Assembly (NCBI GenBank): GCA_964639175.1
Contig: CAZXCE010000085.1
Coordinates: 1-18,937, forward strand
Origin: JACQXX01 sp964639175
Lineage (GTDB): Bacteria; Acidobacteriota; Blastocatellia; Chloracidobacteriales; Chloracidobacteriaceae
Direction of reading: 5' to 3'
DNA length: 18,937 nt
Below are positions 6,854 through 14,218 of this stretch, one piece after another; the first letter of the stretch is position 1; each line of letters begins with the position of its first letter. The notes below the pieces were generated by a model, which saw only the letters and a program-made list of their open reading frames with translations, made no database searches and had not been told where the DNA came from. A program made the translations under genes and the position numbers.

Positions 6854-7741
6854 TCATTCTGTCGCCCTGGTCACGGGCTCTTCCTTCAACTGGGTTACCA
6901 AAATCAACGCCACCACAACCAGCCCAACGCCGACCATCTGACGCGCCGAGAGCCATTCATTGAGCACCAGAGCGGCCACAATCAAGGCCAGAATTGGCTG
7001 AGAAGTCGCCAAAAGCGACACAATCCGCGGACCAATTTGGGCAATGGCCGTGAATTTCAACTGCAGTGCCAGAAATAACATCACCCCAAGCCCCAACCCG
7101 GTCATAATGCTGGGGAGTTCGGTAATATGGCTCGAAATAAGCTGTGGCGAAAGGACAAACGTCGTGATGGCAGTAAAGAGGTTGATCCAGCCAATAGCTA
7201 TACTGGGTGGCGTATTCACAACCACCCGTTGAACCAGCAGGTCATTGGCGGCCAGCGTAAAGGCACACACGATTGGAAATAAATATTCCCACCAGTGCCC
7301 CGCTGCCTGTTGCTGGCCAATCATCGCTAACAGCACGCCGACAAAAGCGGTTCCAAGACTAACAAACCACATTCCGGCTGGCCGCTTTTTGTCCAAAATC
7401 CAGACATACAACCCAACAATCGCCGGATATAAGGCCAGTATAATCGCCACCGGTGCAACACCGAGCCGGGCATAACCTTCGAGCATACACCAGCCACTGG
7501 TTCCAGCAGCCAGCGCTAAAAGAAACATTCTCCAGGCTATATCACGGGTCAATCGCGGCAGTTGGCCAGCAATGGCCCAGGCAATGGCAGTGGCAAACAG
7601 CGTTTGAACCACCATGACCGTCAGCGTGTGCGCACCAGCCGCAACCCCAAGTCGAACAACTGTCCCGGCTGAACCAAATAAGAAACAGGCGATCAGCGTC
7701 CACAAAATTCCAACCAGATGATGTGAAGAAGTAGGTTTCAA
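6854..7741 (-). CDS. EamA/DMT-family membrane transporter
   Basis: A 295-residue inner-membrane protein with about ten hydrophobic spans arranged as two EamA repeats. The first repeat opens GILWTLIACFLFGSAGTVVRLG and the second follows the break at about residue 150 (HWWEYLFPIVCAFTLAANDLLV). The conserved late phrase SLLATSQPILALIVAALVLNE and the C-terminal span GVGLVVVALILVTQL are characteristic of the drug/metabolite transporter superfamily, whose members usually export amino acids, their derivatives or other small metabolites. The sequence does not reveal the substrate. It follows the zinc-ribbon gene on the same strand across palindromic repeat copy 2, so any co-transcription would run through that hairpin. 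No clear Shine-Dalgarno precedes the ATG at 7741. Confidence 0.9.
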   Translation of the reverse strand: MKPTSSHHLVGILWTLIACFLFGSAGTVVRLGVAAGAHTLTVMVVQTLFATAIAWAIAGQLPRLTRDIAWRMFLLALAAGTSGWCMLEGYARLGVAPVAIILALYPAIVGLYVWILDKKRPAGMWFVSLGTAFVGVLLAMIGQQQAAGHWWEYLFPIVCAFTLAANDLLVQRVVVNTPPSIAIGWINLFTAITTFVLSPQLISSHITELPSIMTGLGLGVMLFLALQLKFTAIAQIGPRIVSLLATSQPILALIVAALVLNEWLSARQMVGVGLVVVALILVTQLKEEPVTRATE

Positions 7742-7792
7742 TGATTGAGGCTCAGAATTGTATTGATTGAATGGTCAAGGCAGGATTTTGAA

Positions 7793-7929
7793 TGAAGAAT
7801 GAAGAATGAAGAATGCTCTTGGTGCTTGGTGCTTGGTGCCTGGTGCCTGGTGCTTGGTGCTTGGTTTTCGAAAGTATTGGATCCAAAGCACTAAGCACCA
7901 GGCACCAAGCACCAGGCACATCCTTCATT
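7793..7929. repeat. Palindromic heptamer element, copy 2
   Basis: Three TGAAGAA heptamers (7793-7813) are followed by inner arm units TTGGTGC x3, CTGGTGC x2, TTGGTGC and a degenerate TTGGTTT (7819-7867). The centre GAAAGTATTGGATCC (7871-7884) follows, then inverted arm units GCACTAA, GCACCAG, GCACCAA, GCACCAG (7888-7915) and a decayed TTCATTC end. The facing arms could form a stem of roughly 35-45 base pairs. It occupies the gap between the zinc-ribbon gene and the EamA gene. The centre and right arm match copy 1 in inverse orientation. Confidence 0.93.
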
Positions 7930-7933
7930 CGAT

Positions 7934-8425
7934 TTACATCGCTTCCATTCGCCGGCGAAGGGTAATTCGATCTTCCATCAGCTTCATAATCTTGCGGTTC
8001 GCTGGTGGGTTAAATGCCACCCAATAGGCGCCGCCGAGACACCCGAGAAAAATTACCAGCGCAGTCGCAAAAAACGTCCAGTCGCCTTTTGGCTGAAGAG
8101 CTTCTTTCAGGGCATACAGCACAACCCCAAATGGGATGACCGAAAACGCAAGCAGGGCAAAACTGGACCGCTCCATCTGGGTCACTTTTTCGAGCAATAC
8201 CGTCATTTCCAGATCAATCTGGTCAAGTTCACTCTGGACCTGAGCCAAATCATCCTTGCGATCTGGTTCACGAAGGTGCAGCTTCCCATCCTCGCGAAAT
8301 ACCCGGAGCGATTGACGGCACTTGGGGCACAACACTGTTTTGACATCATCCGGAAACGTGATGCGGGCTTCACATTTTGGACAACTGCGTTCAGTTACCA
8401 GCGGTTTGGAAGGTTTGTTGCTCAT
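7934..8425 (-). CDS. Zinc-ribbon protein with two membrane spans
   Basis: A small protein of 163 residues from the ATG at 8425, chosen over a GTG two codons upstream because GAGAGG lies seven bases before this ATG. A zinc ribbon is formed by C15-P-K-C18 and C33-P-K-C36. A charged heptad-rich helix follows at about 57-85, then two hydrophobic spans at about 88-107 and 116-137, and a basic C-terminal helix (NRKIMKLMEDRITLRRRMEAM, last 21 residues less the final few). Both ends would face the cytoplasm. This MJ0042-like zinc-finger plus membrane arrangement is common in hypothetical proteins of environmental Gram-negatives; its function is unknown. It lies 108 bases after purA on the same strand, with palindromic repeat copy 3 between them, and precedes the EamA transporter. 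Confidence 0.8.
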   Translation of the reverse strand: MSNKPSKPLVTERSCPKCEARITFPDDVKTVLCPKCRQSLRVFREDGKLHLREPDRKDDLAQVQSELDQIDLEMTVLLEKVTQMERSSFALLAFSVIPFGVVLYALKEALQPKGDWTFFATALVIFLGCLGGAYWVAFNPPANRKIMKLMEDRITLRRRMEAM

Positions 8426-8432
8426 ATCCACG

Positions 8433-8438
8433 CCTCTC
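8433..8438 (-). promoter_or_regulatory. Shine-Dalgarno deciding the zinc-ribbon gene start
   Basis: GAGAGG on the minus strand is seven bases before the ATG at 8425 and only one base before the alternative GTG at 8431, so it favours the ATG. Confidence 0.6.
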
Positions 8439-8450
8439 TCGAAAATTTGA

Positions 8451-8529
8451 GGCCTGGTGACTGGTGGTTGGGGCTTGGAACATATTGATTCCGAGGTACA
8501 ACGCCCCAGCGCCAGGCACCAGTCACCAA
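8451..8529. repeat. Palindromic heptamer element, copy 3 (short form)
   Basis: The left arm is CTGGTGA, CTGGTGG, TTGGGGC, TTGGAAC (8454-8481). The centre is CATATTGATTCCGAGGTAC (8481-8499). The right arm holds GCGCCAG, GCACCAG, TCACCAA (8509-8529), which is inverted relative to the left; TGGTGACTGGTG pairs exactly with CACCAGTCACCA. It lacks the outer TGAAGAA arrays of copies 1 and 2. It lies immediately after the purA stop and ahead of the zinc-ribbon gene, where it could act as a terminator or mRNA-processing hairpin. Confidence 0.85.
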
Positions 8530-8533
8530 ACTC

Positions 8534-9838
8534 CTAATCTTTGAGCCACGAAGCCAGCGCCGAATCTTCCCGAATGATGGTTTCGTTGCGGTCAGGTCCG
8601 GTTGAAATCAACCCAATTTCGCACCCAACCAGCTCGGTCAACCGGTCAATGTAGGCCCGCGCTTTTTCCGGCAGATCCGCATACGTGGTAATGCCCGCCG
8701 TTGAAGCCTGCCAGCCAGGAAAGGTTTCATACACTGGCTCAACCGCTTCCAGAATGGTGGCATCGTGCGGAATATCGGTCAAAACCGTGCCGTTATGACG
8801 ATAGCCAATACAGATTTTGAGTTCTGGCAGCGTATCGAGCACATCCAGCTTGGTCATGGCGATAGATGAAAGTCCATTGACCAGAACGGCATAACGGGAC
8901 ACAACCGAGTCAAACCAGCCACATCGGCGTGGACGACCAGTGGAGGCGCCATATTCGTGACCGCGCTCCCGGATGTGTTCACCAACGCCGTCGTGAAGTT
9001 CAGTTGGAAAGGGTCCGCCGCCAACACGAGTGGTATAGGCTTTCATAATGCCCAAAACCCCCGTGATCATCGTTGGCGGAACGCCCGTTCCCACGGTGGC
9101 ACCGCCCGAAGTTCCATTTGAAGACGTCACAAATGGATAGGTCCCGTGGTCAATATCCAGCATCGTTCCCTGGGCACCTTCAAACAGGACGGTTTTCCCA
9201 GCCAGAATTGCCTTTGTCAAATACATGGCCGTATCGGTCACCAACGGGGCCATTTCACGGGTCTGGTCAATCAATTCTGGACTGACAGCAACTGGTTCCG
9301 CTTTAGAGGCGCTCCGGGCGGCCAGCACCTGATTGGCTTCGGCAACGTTGGAGTCGAGCTTGGTTTTGAGAATTTCCGGGTGGAGCACATCTCCGGCCCG
9401 GATTCCCCGGCGGCCATATTTATCCTCGTAACTTGGCCCAATTCCACGGAGCGTGGTCCCCACTTTTTGGGCACCGCGGGTTTCTTCACTTAACCGTTCG
9501 AGGGCTCGATGATAAGGCAAAATCAAATGGGCACGATTGCTAATCAGCAACCGGTCGCGGACCTCAATCCCATGGGATTCAAGTTCAGTGATTTCTTTCA
9601 TCAATTCAGCCGGATCAATGACCAGACCATTGCCAATCACACACATTTTGCCGTCGTGCATAATCCCTGACGGCACCAAATGGAGTACATGCTTGCGTCC
9701 ATTGATAATGAGGGTGTGGCCGGCATTGTGGCCGCCCTGATACCGGGTAACGATGTCAAAGTGTGGCGCCAGCAAATCGACAATCTTCCCTTTGCCTTCA
9801 TCGCCCCACTGCATTCCAATAACAACAACATTTTTCAT
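8534..9838 (-). CDS. purA: Adenylosuccinate synthetase
   Basis: Catalyses the GTP-dependent joining of IMP and aspartate to give adenylosuccinate, the first committed step from IMP to AMP in the cytoplasm. It has 434 residues, matching the usual bacterial length. The N-terminus VVIGMQWGDEGKGKIVDLL carries the phosphate-binding GDEGKGK loop with the catalytic aspartate, and the QGGHNAGHT segment with the catalytic histidine follows. Other family segments visible are RGIGPSYEDKYGRRGIRAGD, LFEGAQGTMLDIDHGTYPFV, GVLGIMKAYTTRVGGGPFPTE, the arginine-rich STGRPRRCGWFD, and C-terminal GLISTGPDRNETI for guanine binding. All looks intact. The start follows directly from the conserved N-terminus. It is divergent from the phosphohydrolase gene across 347 bases and is followed on the same strand by the zinc-ribbon gene. 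Confidence 0.98.
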   Translation of the reverse strand: MKNVVVIGMQWGDEGKGKIVDLLAPHFDIVTRYQGGHNAGHTLIINGRKHVLHLVPSGIMHDGKMCVIGNGLVIDPAELMKEITELESHGIEVRDRLLISNRAHLILPYHRALERLSEETRGAQKVGTTLRGIGPSYEDKYGRRGIRAGDVLHPEILKTKLDSNVAEANQVLAARSASKAEPVAVSPELIDQTREMAPLVTDTAMYLTKAILAGKTVLFEGAQGTMLDIDHGTYPFVTSSNGTSGGATVGTGVPPTMITGVLGIMKAYTTRVGGGPFPTELHDGVGEHIRERGHEYGASTGRPRRCGWFDSVVSRYAVLVNGLSSIAMTKLDVLDTLPELKICIGYRHNGTVLTDIPHDATILEAVEPVYETFPGWQASTAGITTYADLPEKARAYIDRLTELVGCEIGLISTGPDRNETIIREDSALASWLKD

Positions 9839-10185
9839 GACGGAAAGTGTTCTTTCTCAACTCTCATCAGTGTCTGAAAACACACAAACCCACAGAAGCA
9901 TCGCACACAACGCCCCCCAACGCCTGAATGTGCGTTATGATGACCATCAGAGAATGGTTTGGGAAGAAAGTGTGTGTGGTACTTTGTGGTATGGTGGTTT
10001 TTCCAAAGTACATTCAAGAATGTCACAAAATGAGATTTCAACGCAAGTTCTCTTTCTCACCAGCCTGGCTCAAAGCGGTTTTCAGCAATCAGTCTTGATT
10101 CCTGACGTTCAGACCGGGTACAACACCCACACAAAGAACTGCATACGACACTTCATTTTTTATAAAATTATGAGCGATTCTGGTC
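9839..10185. other. 347-base divergent gap with one stem-loop
   Basis: This gap lies between purA (minus) and the phosphohydrolase gene (plus) and should hold both promoters. One clear structure is visible: GTACTTTG (9979-9986) and CAAAGTAC (10004-10011) form an 8-base inverted repeat around a G/T-rich 17-base loop. An A+T-rich word TATAAAATTA (10161-10170) just upstream of the plus-strand gene could hold a -10 element. I see no purine-riboswitch or PurR-box match I can defend, no heptamer array and no credible gene. Confidence 0.5.
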
Positions 10186-11835
10186 ATGCAATCTTCTCAA
10201 ATCAAAGAAACACCTGGCCGAAACCATCAGGTTATTGTGATTGGTCTTGATTCCTGTGACCCGGTGCTTGTACAGCGTTGGGCTCACGAAGGAAAATTGC
10301 CGTTTTTAAGCTCGTTGATGAAAACCGGGGTCTGGTCGCCGCTGGTTTCAGCCCACGGATTATTTCCGGATATGCCCTGGGTTTCGTGCACAACCGGTGT
10401 GGTGCCAGCCAAACATGGTTTTTTCAACTTTATGCAACTCAACCGGGGGACAACTGAGTTTGTCCGGCGGAGCGCCTATTCGATTCGTCATTACCCGTTC
10501 TGGTGGCTGCTGCGTGGGGTTGGCAAACGCGTGGCAATTTTTGATGTCCCCAAAACCTATCCGCTGGCCAATATTGACGGAATTCAGGTAGCCGCCTGGG
10601 GTGAACATTACCCATTGATTGAACAAAGTTCGCTTCCGAAAGAATTGATCACGGATCTGGTGGCGAAATTTGGTATCTACCGGCACGCCAAAGAAGTCGT
10701 TTTACCCCGAACCGTGAAAGCTGAGCGTCACATCTATGACCTGCTGCGGAACGGAATCGAACAGCGGACACAAGCCACGGCTTATCTGCTCAAACAGGAA
10801 AATTGGGATTTATTTTTCACCGTCTTTGGTGAGTCTCACTACGCCGGTCATCAGTTCTACCATCACCACCATACGGCGCATTGGGCACATGATGTCGAAT
10901 GGGCCGCCAAACTGGGTGATCCATTGCCCGCGAGTTATTCCCGACTTGATACGGCGCTGGCCGAGTTGTTTCAGCAACGGTCGGCTGATGTCACACTGAT
11001 TCTGGTTTCAGTGCATGGTATTGCAACCAATTACTCAGCCAACCACCTGATGCCAGACATTCTGGAAAAACTCGGGTATCAAATCCGGACCGAACATCCA
11101 GCCGCGCCGGTCTCAACCACCGGTCAACTTCTGAAATTGACGGCATCCATTCGAAATCTGATTCCCACGGTTGCCCGCGAATGGATCAATGAACATCTGG
11201 TGCCTGAGGCGGTCCATGACCGGACTTATTTTGGACAATTCAGTGGTCGGATTGACTGGCGTCAAAGCAAGGCGTTTTTTATGCCTAGTGATCACTTTGA
11301 AGGATTTATCAGTATCAATCTGCAAGGCCGTGAACCATTTGGGACCGTTCAGCCCGGTGCCGAATACGATCAAGTCTGCGCAGCTTTGATCTCAGACCTC
11401 AAGCAATTGACCAATCCTGATACCGGGCGGAGTGCCGTTCGGGATGTCGTTCAGGTCTCGAAACTGATGACCGGCCCGTTTTTGTTCAACCTGCCGGATC
11501 TGGTTGTCCAGTGGGCAGACGATGCCTATATCACATCAGTGCATCATCCCAGGTTCGGAGTCCTTTCCGATCAACACTTTCCCCTGCGTAAAAATCAGCA
11601 CACGAATGATGGATTTCTGATTGCGACTGGAAAACACATCAACCATCAGGCCAGTCTCATCAACGCCACCACGCTCGATATTGCCCCAACGCTGCTGTAT
11701 CTGATGGGACAACCGATTCCAAATGATTATGATGGCCGGGTCCTGACTGAACTCTTTGACCCGGAATTTGTGAGTCGAACCCCAATTCAGTCCTGTGACC
11801 GGCCATTGATTATCCCAGAGGAGATGGTGGTGTAG
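10186..11835 (+). CDS. Alkaline-phosphatase-superfamily phosphohydrolase/phosphodiesterase-like protein
   Basis: A 549-residue protein of the type I phosphodiesterase/nucleotide pyrophosphatase branch of the alkaline phosphatase superfamily, which hydrolyses or transfers phosphate esters using bound metals. Visible motifs are VIVIGLDSCDP with the metal-ligand D22, MPWVSCTTGVVPAKHG with nucleophile candidate T69/T70, FGESHYAGHQFYHHHH (H218, H222), LVSVHGIATNY (H277), NQHTNDGFLIATG (H472), and the C-terminal signature DIAPTLLYLMGQPIPNDYDG. Where many relatives have a D..qH pair and an SDHG motif, this protein has H218 and V276, so two usual metal ligands look replaced. No signal peptide or membrane span is seen. 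The start has no Shine-Dalgarno but no better in-frame start exists. It precedes the SDR-GT4-GT2 genes and could act on a sugar-phosphate or glycolipid intermediate; that is inferred from context. Confidence 0.88.
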   Translation: MQSSQIKETPGRNHQVIVIGLDSCDPVLVQRWAHEGKLPFLSSLMKTGVWSPLVSAHGLFPDMPWVSCTTGVVPAKHGFFNFMQLNRGTTEFVRRSAYSIRHYPFWWLLRGVGKRVAIFDVPKTYPLANIDGIQVAAWGEHYPLIEQSSLPKELITDLVAKFGIYRHAKEVVLPRTVKAERHIYDLLRNGIEQRTQATAYLLKQENWDLFFTVFGESHYAGHQFYHHHHTAHWAHDVEWAAKLGDPLPASYSRLDTALAELFQQRSADVTLILVSVHGIATNYSANHLMPDILEKLGYQIRTEHPAAPVSTTGQLLKLTASIRNLIPTVAREWINEHLVPEAVHDRTYFGQFSGRIDWRQSKAFFMPSDHFEGFISINLQGREPFGTVQPGAEYDQVCAALISDLKQLTNPDTGRSAVRDVVQVSKLMTGPFLFNLPDLVVQWADDAYITSVHHPRFGVLSDQHFPLRKNQHTNDGFLIATGKHINHQASLINATTLDIAPTLLYLMGQPIPNDYDGRVLTELFDPEFVSRTPIQSCDRPLIIPEEMVV

Positions 11836-11890
11836 GGCTGAAGAAACCAGGGCTGGGGGCTGAAGAAACCAGGGCTGGGGGCTGAAGAAA
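11836..11890. repeat. 22-base tandem repeat (two copies plus a partial)
   Basis: A 22-base unit starting GGCTGAAGAAACCAG is repeated exactly at 11836-11857 and 11858-11879, with a partial third copy to 11890. It begins at the last base of the preceding gene's TAG stop. Bases 11879-11895 (GGGCTGAAGAAAACGGG) recur as an exact inverted copy at 15247-15263. GGCTGA at 11880-11885 can pair with TCAGCC at 11905-11910. Confidence 0.92.
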
Positions 11891-11922
11891 ACGGGTTGAA
11901 GAAATCAGCCATGAATTAATTT

Positions 11923-11954
11923 CCTGTCACCCTGTCACCCTGTCACCTTGTCAT
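11923..11954. repeat. Octamer tract CCTGTCAC x3 plus CTTGTCAT
   Basis: Three perfect CCTGTCAC units (11923-11946) and one degenerate unit (11947-11954) precede the epimerase gene. The same word in inverse orientation (GTGACAGG) occurs at 16261-16268 in the gap between the protease and kinase genes. Confidence 0.85.
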
Positions 11955-11975
11955 CATCACGTTTGGAGTAAGGCC

Positions 11976-12965
11976 ATGAAGGTTCTGGTTACCGGTGCCA
12001 CCGGGTTTGTCGGCAGTTATGTGACCGAGCAACTTGTGCAGGAAGGTCATCAGGTACGGGCACTGGTCCGACCATCAGCGGATTCAGCCTGGTTGCAAGC
12101 ACTTGGAGTGAAGTGTGTCACTGGTGATTTAGCGGACCTGAATTCTCTGCGGCAGGCGGTTGAAGAATGTCAAATTATTTATCACCTGGCGGCAGTAACC
12201 AGTCGGCACAATGGCACAATGGCTGACTATCGAGAGGTAAATGTTGACGGCACTCGAAATCTGGCTCACGCGGCAACCCGAGCCGGAGTCACCCGACTGG
12301 TACATGTCAGTACACTGGGTGTGCATGGCTCGAATTTCACACCTCCGCTTGATGAACAAACCCCAATCGCCCCCAACACCACTTATCGAAAAACCAAATG
12401 GCAGGCGGAACAGGTGGTGCGAGGAGTTCATGCCCTGGGAAAATTACCTGTGGTGATTGCCCGGATTGGCAGTATCATTGGCCCGCGTGGCACCAATTGG
12501 ATTGGACTGATGAAAGCTATTGGATCCAGACGGTTTGGGTATGTAGGAAATGGGTCAAATCGGGTTCAATTAACCGATAGCGCCGATATCGCTCAAGGAA
12601 TCATTCGCTGTGGCACCGTTCCTGGAATTGAAGGTGAAATTTTTGCCCTCGCTGGGCCGAAATCAGTGCCATTGAGTGATTTTGTGGGTCATCTGGCGCG
12701 TGAATTGGGAGTCCCCTCCTTACACAAACACTCACCAGCACTTCCCTTCTGGATCTTCCAACAATGTGCTGACCGCTGCTTTTCAGTTACCGGGATTGAA
12801 CTCCCTTTCGCTCACCGATATAGCCTGTTTTTTACTGATTATCTGATTTCAATTGCCAAAGCTCAGCAACGGCTCAATTATGCTCCGCTGGTCTCGCTCG
12901 AAGAATCAATCCACCAGACAGTAAAGTGGGCCCAAACTCAAGGGTATTTGCCGCACCCTGTATGA
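11976..12965 (+). CDS. NAD-dependent epimerase/dehydratase (extended SDR family)
   Basis: A 329-residue Rossmann-fold enzyme of the extended short-chain dehydrogenase/reductase family, most of whose members epimerise, dehydrate or reduce nucleotide sugars or related substrates. The NAD(P)-binding TGATGFVG lies at residues 6-13, the acidic adenine-site segment GDLADLNSL at 50-58, and IYHLAAVTSRHN at 68-79. The active site is serine/threonine S112-T113 with Y137-R-K-T-K141 as the YxxxK pair. The C-terminal half resembles the 3-beta-HSD/dihydroflavonol-reductase-like branch, so a sterol- or terpenoid-type substrate cannot be excluded. GGAG seven bases before the ATG supports the start. Its stop overlaps the next glycosyltransferase start by four bases (ATGA), which implies translational coupling and a shared pathway. 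Confidence 0.93.
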   Translation: MKVLVTGATGFVGSYVTEQLVQEGHQVRALVRPSADSAWLQALGVKCVTGDLADLNSLRQAVEECQIIYHLAAVTSRHNGTMADYREVNVDGTRNLAHAATRAGVTRLVHVSTLGVHGSNFTPPLDEQTPIAPNTTYRKTKWQAEQVVRGVHALGKLPVVIARIGSIIGPRGTNWIGLMKAIGSRRFGYVGNGSNRVQLTDSADIAQGIIRCGTVPGIEGEIFALAGPKSVPLSDFVGHLARELGVPSLHKHSPALPFWIFQQCADRCFSVTGIELPFAHRYSLFFTDYLISIAKAQQRLNYAPLVSLEESIHQTVKWAQTQGYLPHPV

Positions 12966-14158
12966 AAGTGCTACTGCTTTCCGACTATGCCACCTTAACC
13001 GGTGGTGCTGAGATTGCCGTCGCTGGCTTGCGCGATGGCCTCCGCCAACGTGGTCACGATGCCCGGTGGCTGGCCAGTTCGGCACGTCCGATGAATGCCG
13101 CCAGCCAGGCCGATTATGAATGTTTGGGAAGCCTCTCTCAAAGTCGAATCCTGCTCCAAACCGCCAACCCCTGGGCCTATAGGAAGCTCAGGCAAGTCCT
13201 CCGGGAATTTCAGCCGGATGTGGTTGATGTCAATATTTTTCTGACTCAGCTTTCACCCTTGATTTTACCGCTCTTGCGCAATATTCCGGCGCTGTATCGA
13301 GCCCACTGGTATCGGGCAGTTTGCCCAACCGGCACAAAAATGCTCCCGTGTGGAACCCGTTGCCAGTCTCAAGCCGGATCCAGGTGTTATCAAAATGGCT
13401 GCCTTTCCCGACTTGACTGGATACTGTTGATGATACAGTTAAAATTATTTAGGCGCTGGCAATCAGTGTTTCAAACCATCATTCCAATCAGTCAAGTCGT
13501 TCGAGAAGAACTCTATCGCGGGGGGATCAAGGCTCAGGAACCAGTCAGATTGGGGATTCTAAAAACCTCATCCCCACCTGTCTGGTCGCCCGTTCCAACC
13601 ATTGGCTTTGCTGGTCGCCTGGTGCCGGAAAAAGGCGCGGAGGTACTGATTCTGGCCTTTGCCAGGGTGCAGCAAACGTTCCCACAAGCCCGGCTGATAC
13701 TGATCGGAGATGGGCCAGAGCGCAGACACCTTGAGGAATTGACCACCACCCTGGGACTTTCCACGGCAGTTGAGTTTCAGGGCCACCAGTTGCAGCCGGC
13801 GACCAGCCAGATCCTGGCCCAGACCTGGATTCAGGTGGTTCCGTCACGCTGGCCCGAACCGCTGGGACTGGTCGCGATGGAGGCAATGATGGAAGGGCGC
13901 GCAGTGGTGGCCAGCCGGTGTGGTGGACTGATGGAGATTGTGGTTGATGGGGAAACCGGGCTGCTTGTTCCACCCGGCAATCCAGAGGCACTGGCAGATG
14001 CCTTGTTGCAATTGCTGACTCAGCCTTCTTTAGCCCGACACTTTGGATCTCAAGGACGCAAGAAGGCCCTCCGGGAGTTTACTGAGCAGGCCTATATTGA
14101 ACACTCCCTGCAACTCTATGAACAACTGACGGAGTTATCGCCCAGGCCGTACCATTGA
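12962..14158 (+). CDS. GT4-type (GT-B fold) glycosyltransferase
   Basis: Transfers a sugar from a nucleotide-sugar donor to a glycan or lipid-linked acceptor at the cytoplasmic membrane face. It has 398 residues from the ATG at 12962; the frame is open to 12926, but the ATGA overlap with the previous gene and the conserved opening MKVLLLSDYATLTGGAEIAV fix this start. The N-terminal acceptor domain covers about 1-195. The donor domain starts with TIGFAGRLVPEKGAEVLI (213-230), continues LILIGDGPERRHL (245-257) and ends with the retaining E(x)7E motif E299-PLGLVAM-E307 and GGLMEIVVDGETGLLVPPGN. Five cysteines cluster at 121, 130, 134, 142 and 147, spaced 8-3-7-4, which might bind metal or an Fe-S cluster; several GT4 proteins have a cysteine-rich segment here. 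It is followed by a GT2 gene after 60 bases. Confidence 0.94.
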   Translation: MKVLLLSDYATLTGGAEIAVAGLRDGLRQRGHDARWLASSARPMNAASQADYECLGSLSQSRILLQTANPWAYRKLRQVLREFQPDVVDVNIFLTQLSPLILPLLRNIPALYRAHWYRAVCPTGTKMLPCGTRCQSQAGSRCYQNGCLSRLDWILLMIQLKLFRRWQSVFQTIIPISQVVREELYRGGIKAQEPVRLGILKTSSPPVWSPVPTIGFAGRLVPEKGAEVLILAFARVQQTFPQARLILIGDGPERRHLEELTTTLGLSTAVEFQGHQLQPATSQILAQTWIQVVPSRWPEPLGLVAMEAMMEGRAVVASRCGGLMEIVVDGETGLLVPPGNPEALADALLQLLTQPSLARHFGSQGRKKALREFTEQAYIEHSLQLYEQLTELSPRPYH

Positions 14159-14218
14159 TCACCTGTTGCGTTATCAAAACTTTTACGTGAGCGAGCAACC
14201 AACACTCTTTCAACTTGC

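Noticed and set aside
7793..7929. Insertion sequence or complete transposon
   Set aside because: There is no transposase and no target duplication I can point to. A MITE-like origin stays possible but is not shown.
7806..8027. 73-residue plus-strand frame through repeat copy 2
   Set aside because: Its N-terminal half is repeat translation (Gly-Ala-Trp-Cys-Leu-Val) and the rest is antisense to the zinc-ribbon gene.
9839..10185. Purine riboswitch upstream of purA
   Set aside because: I could not find the conserved junction core or a three-helix layout; only one simple hairpin is visible.
9753..10250. 165-residue plus-strand open frame across the purA start and the divergent gap
   Set aside because: It overlaps the start regions of two well-supported genes, has low-complexity His/Thr-rich content and shows no recognisable motif. 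It is a shadow.
14165..14199. GTTGC/GCAAC inverted repeat between the GT4 and GT2 genes
   Set aside because: Five-base arms with a 25-base loop are expected by chance.
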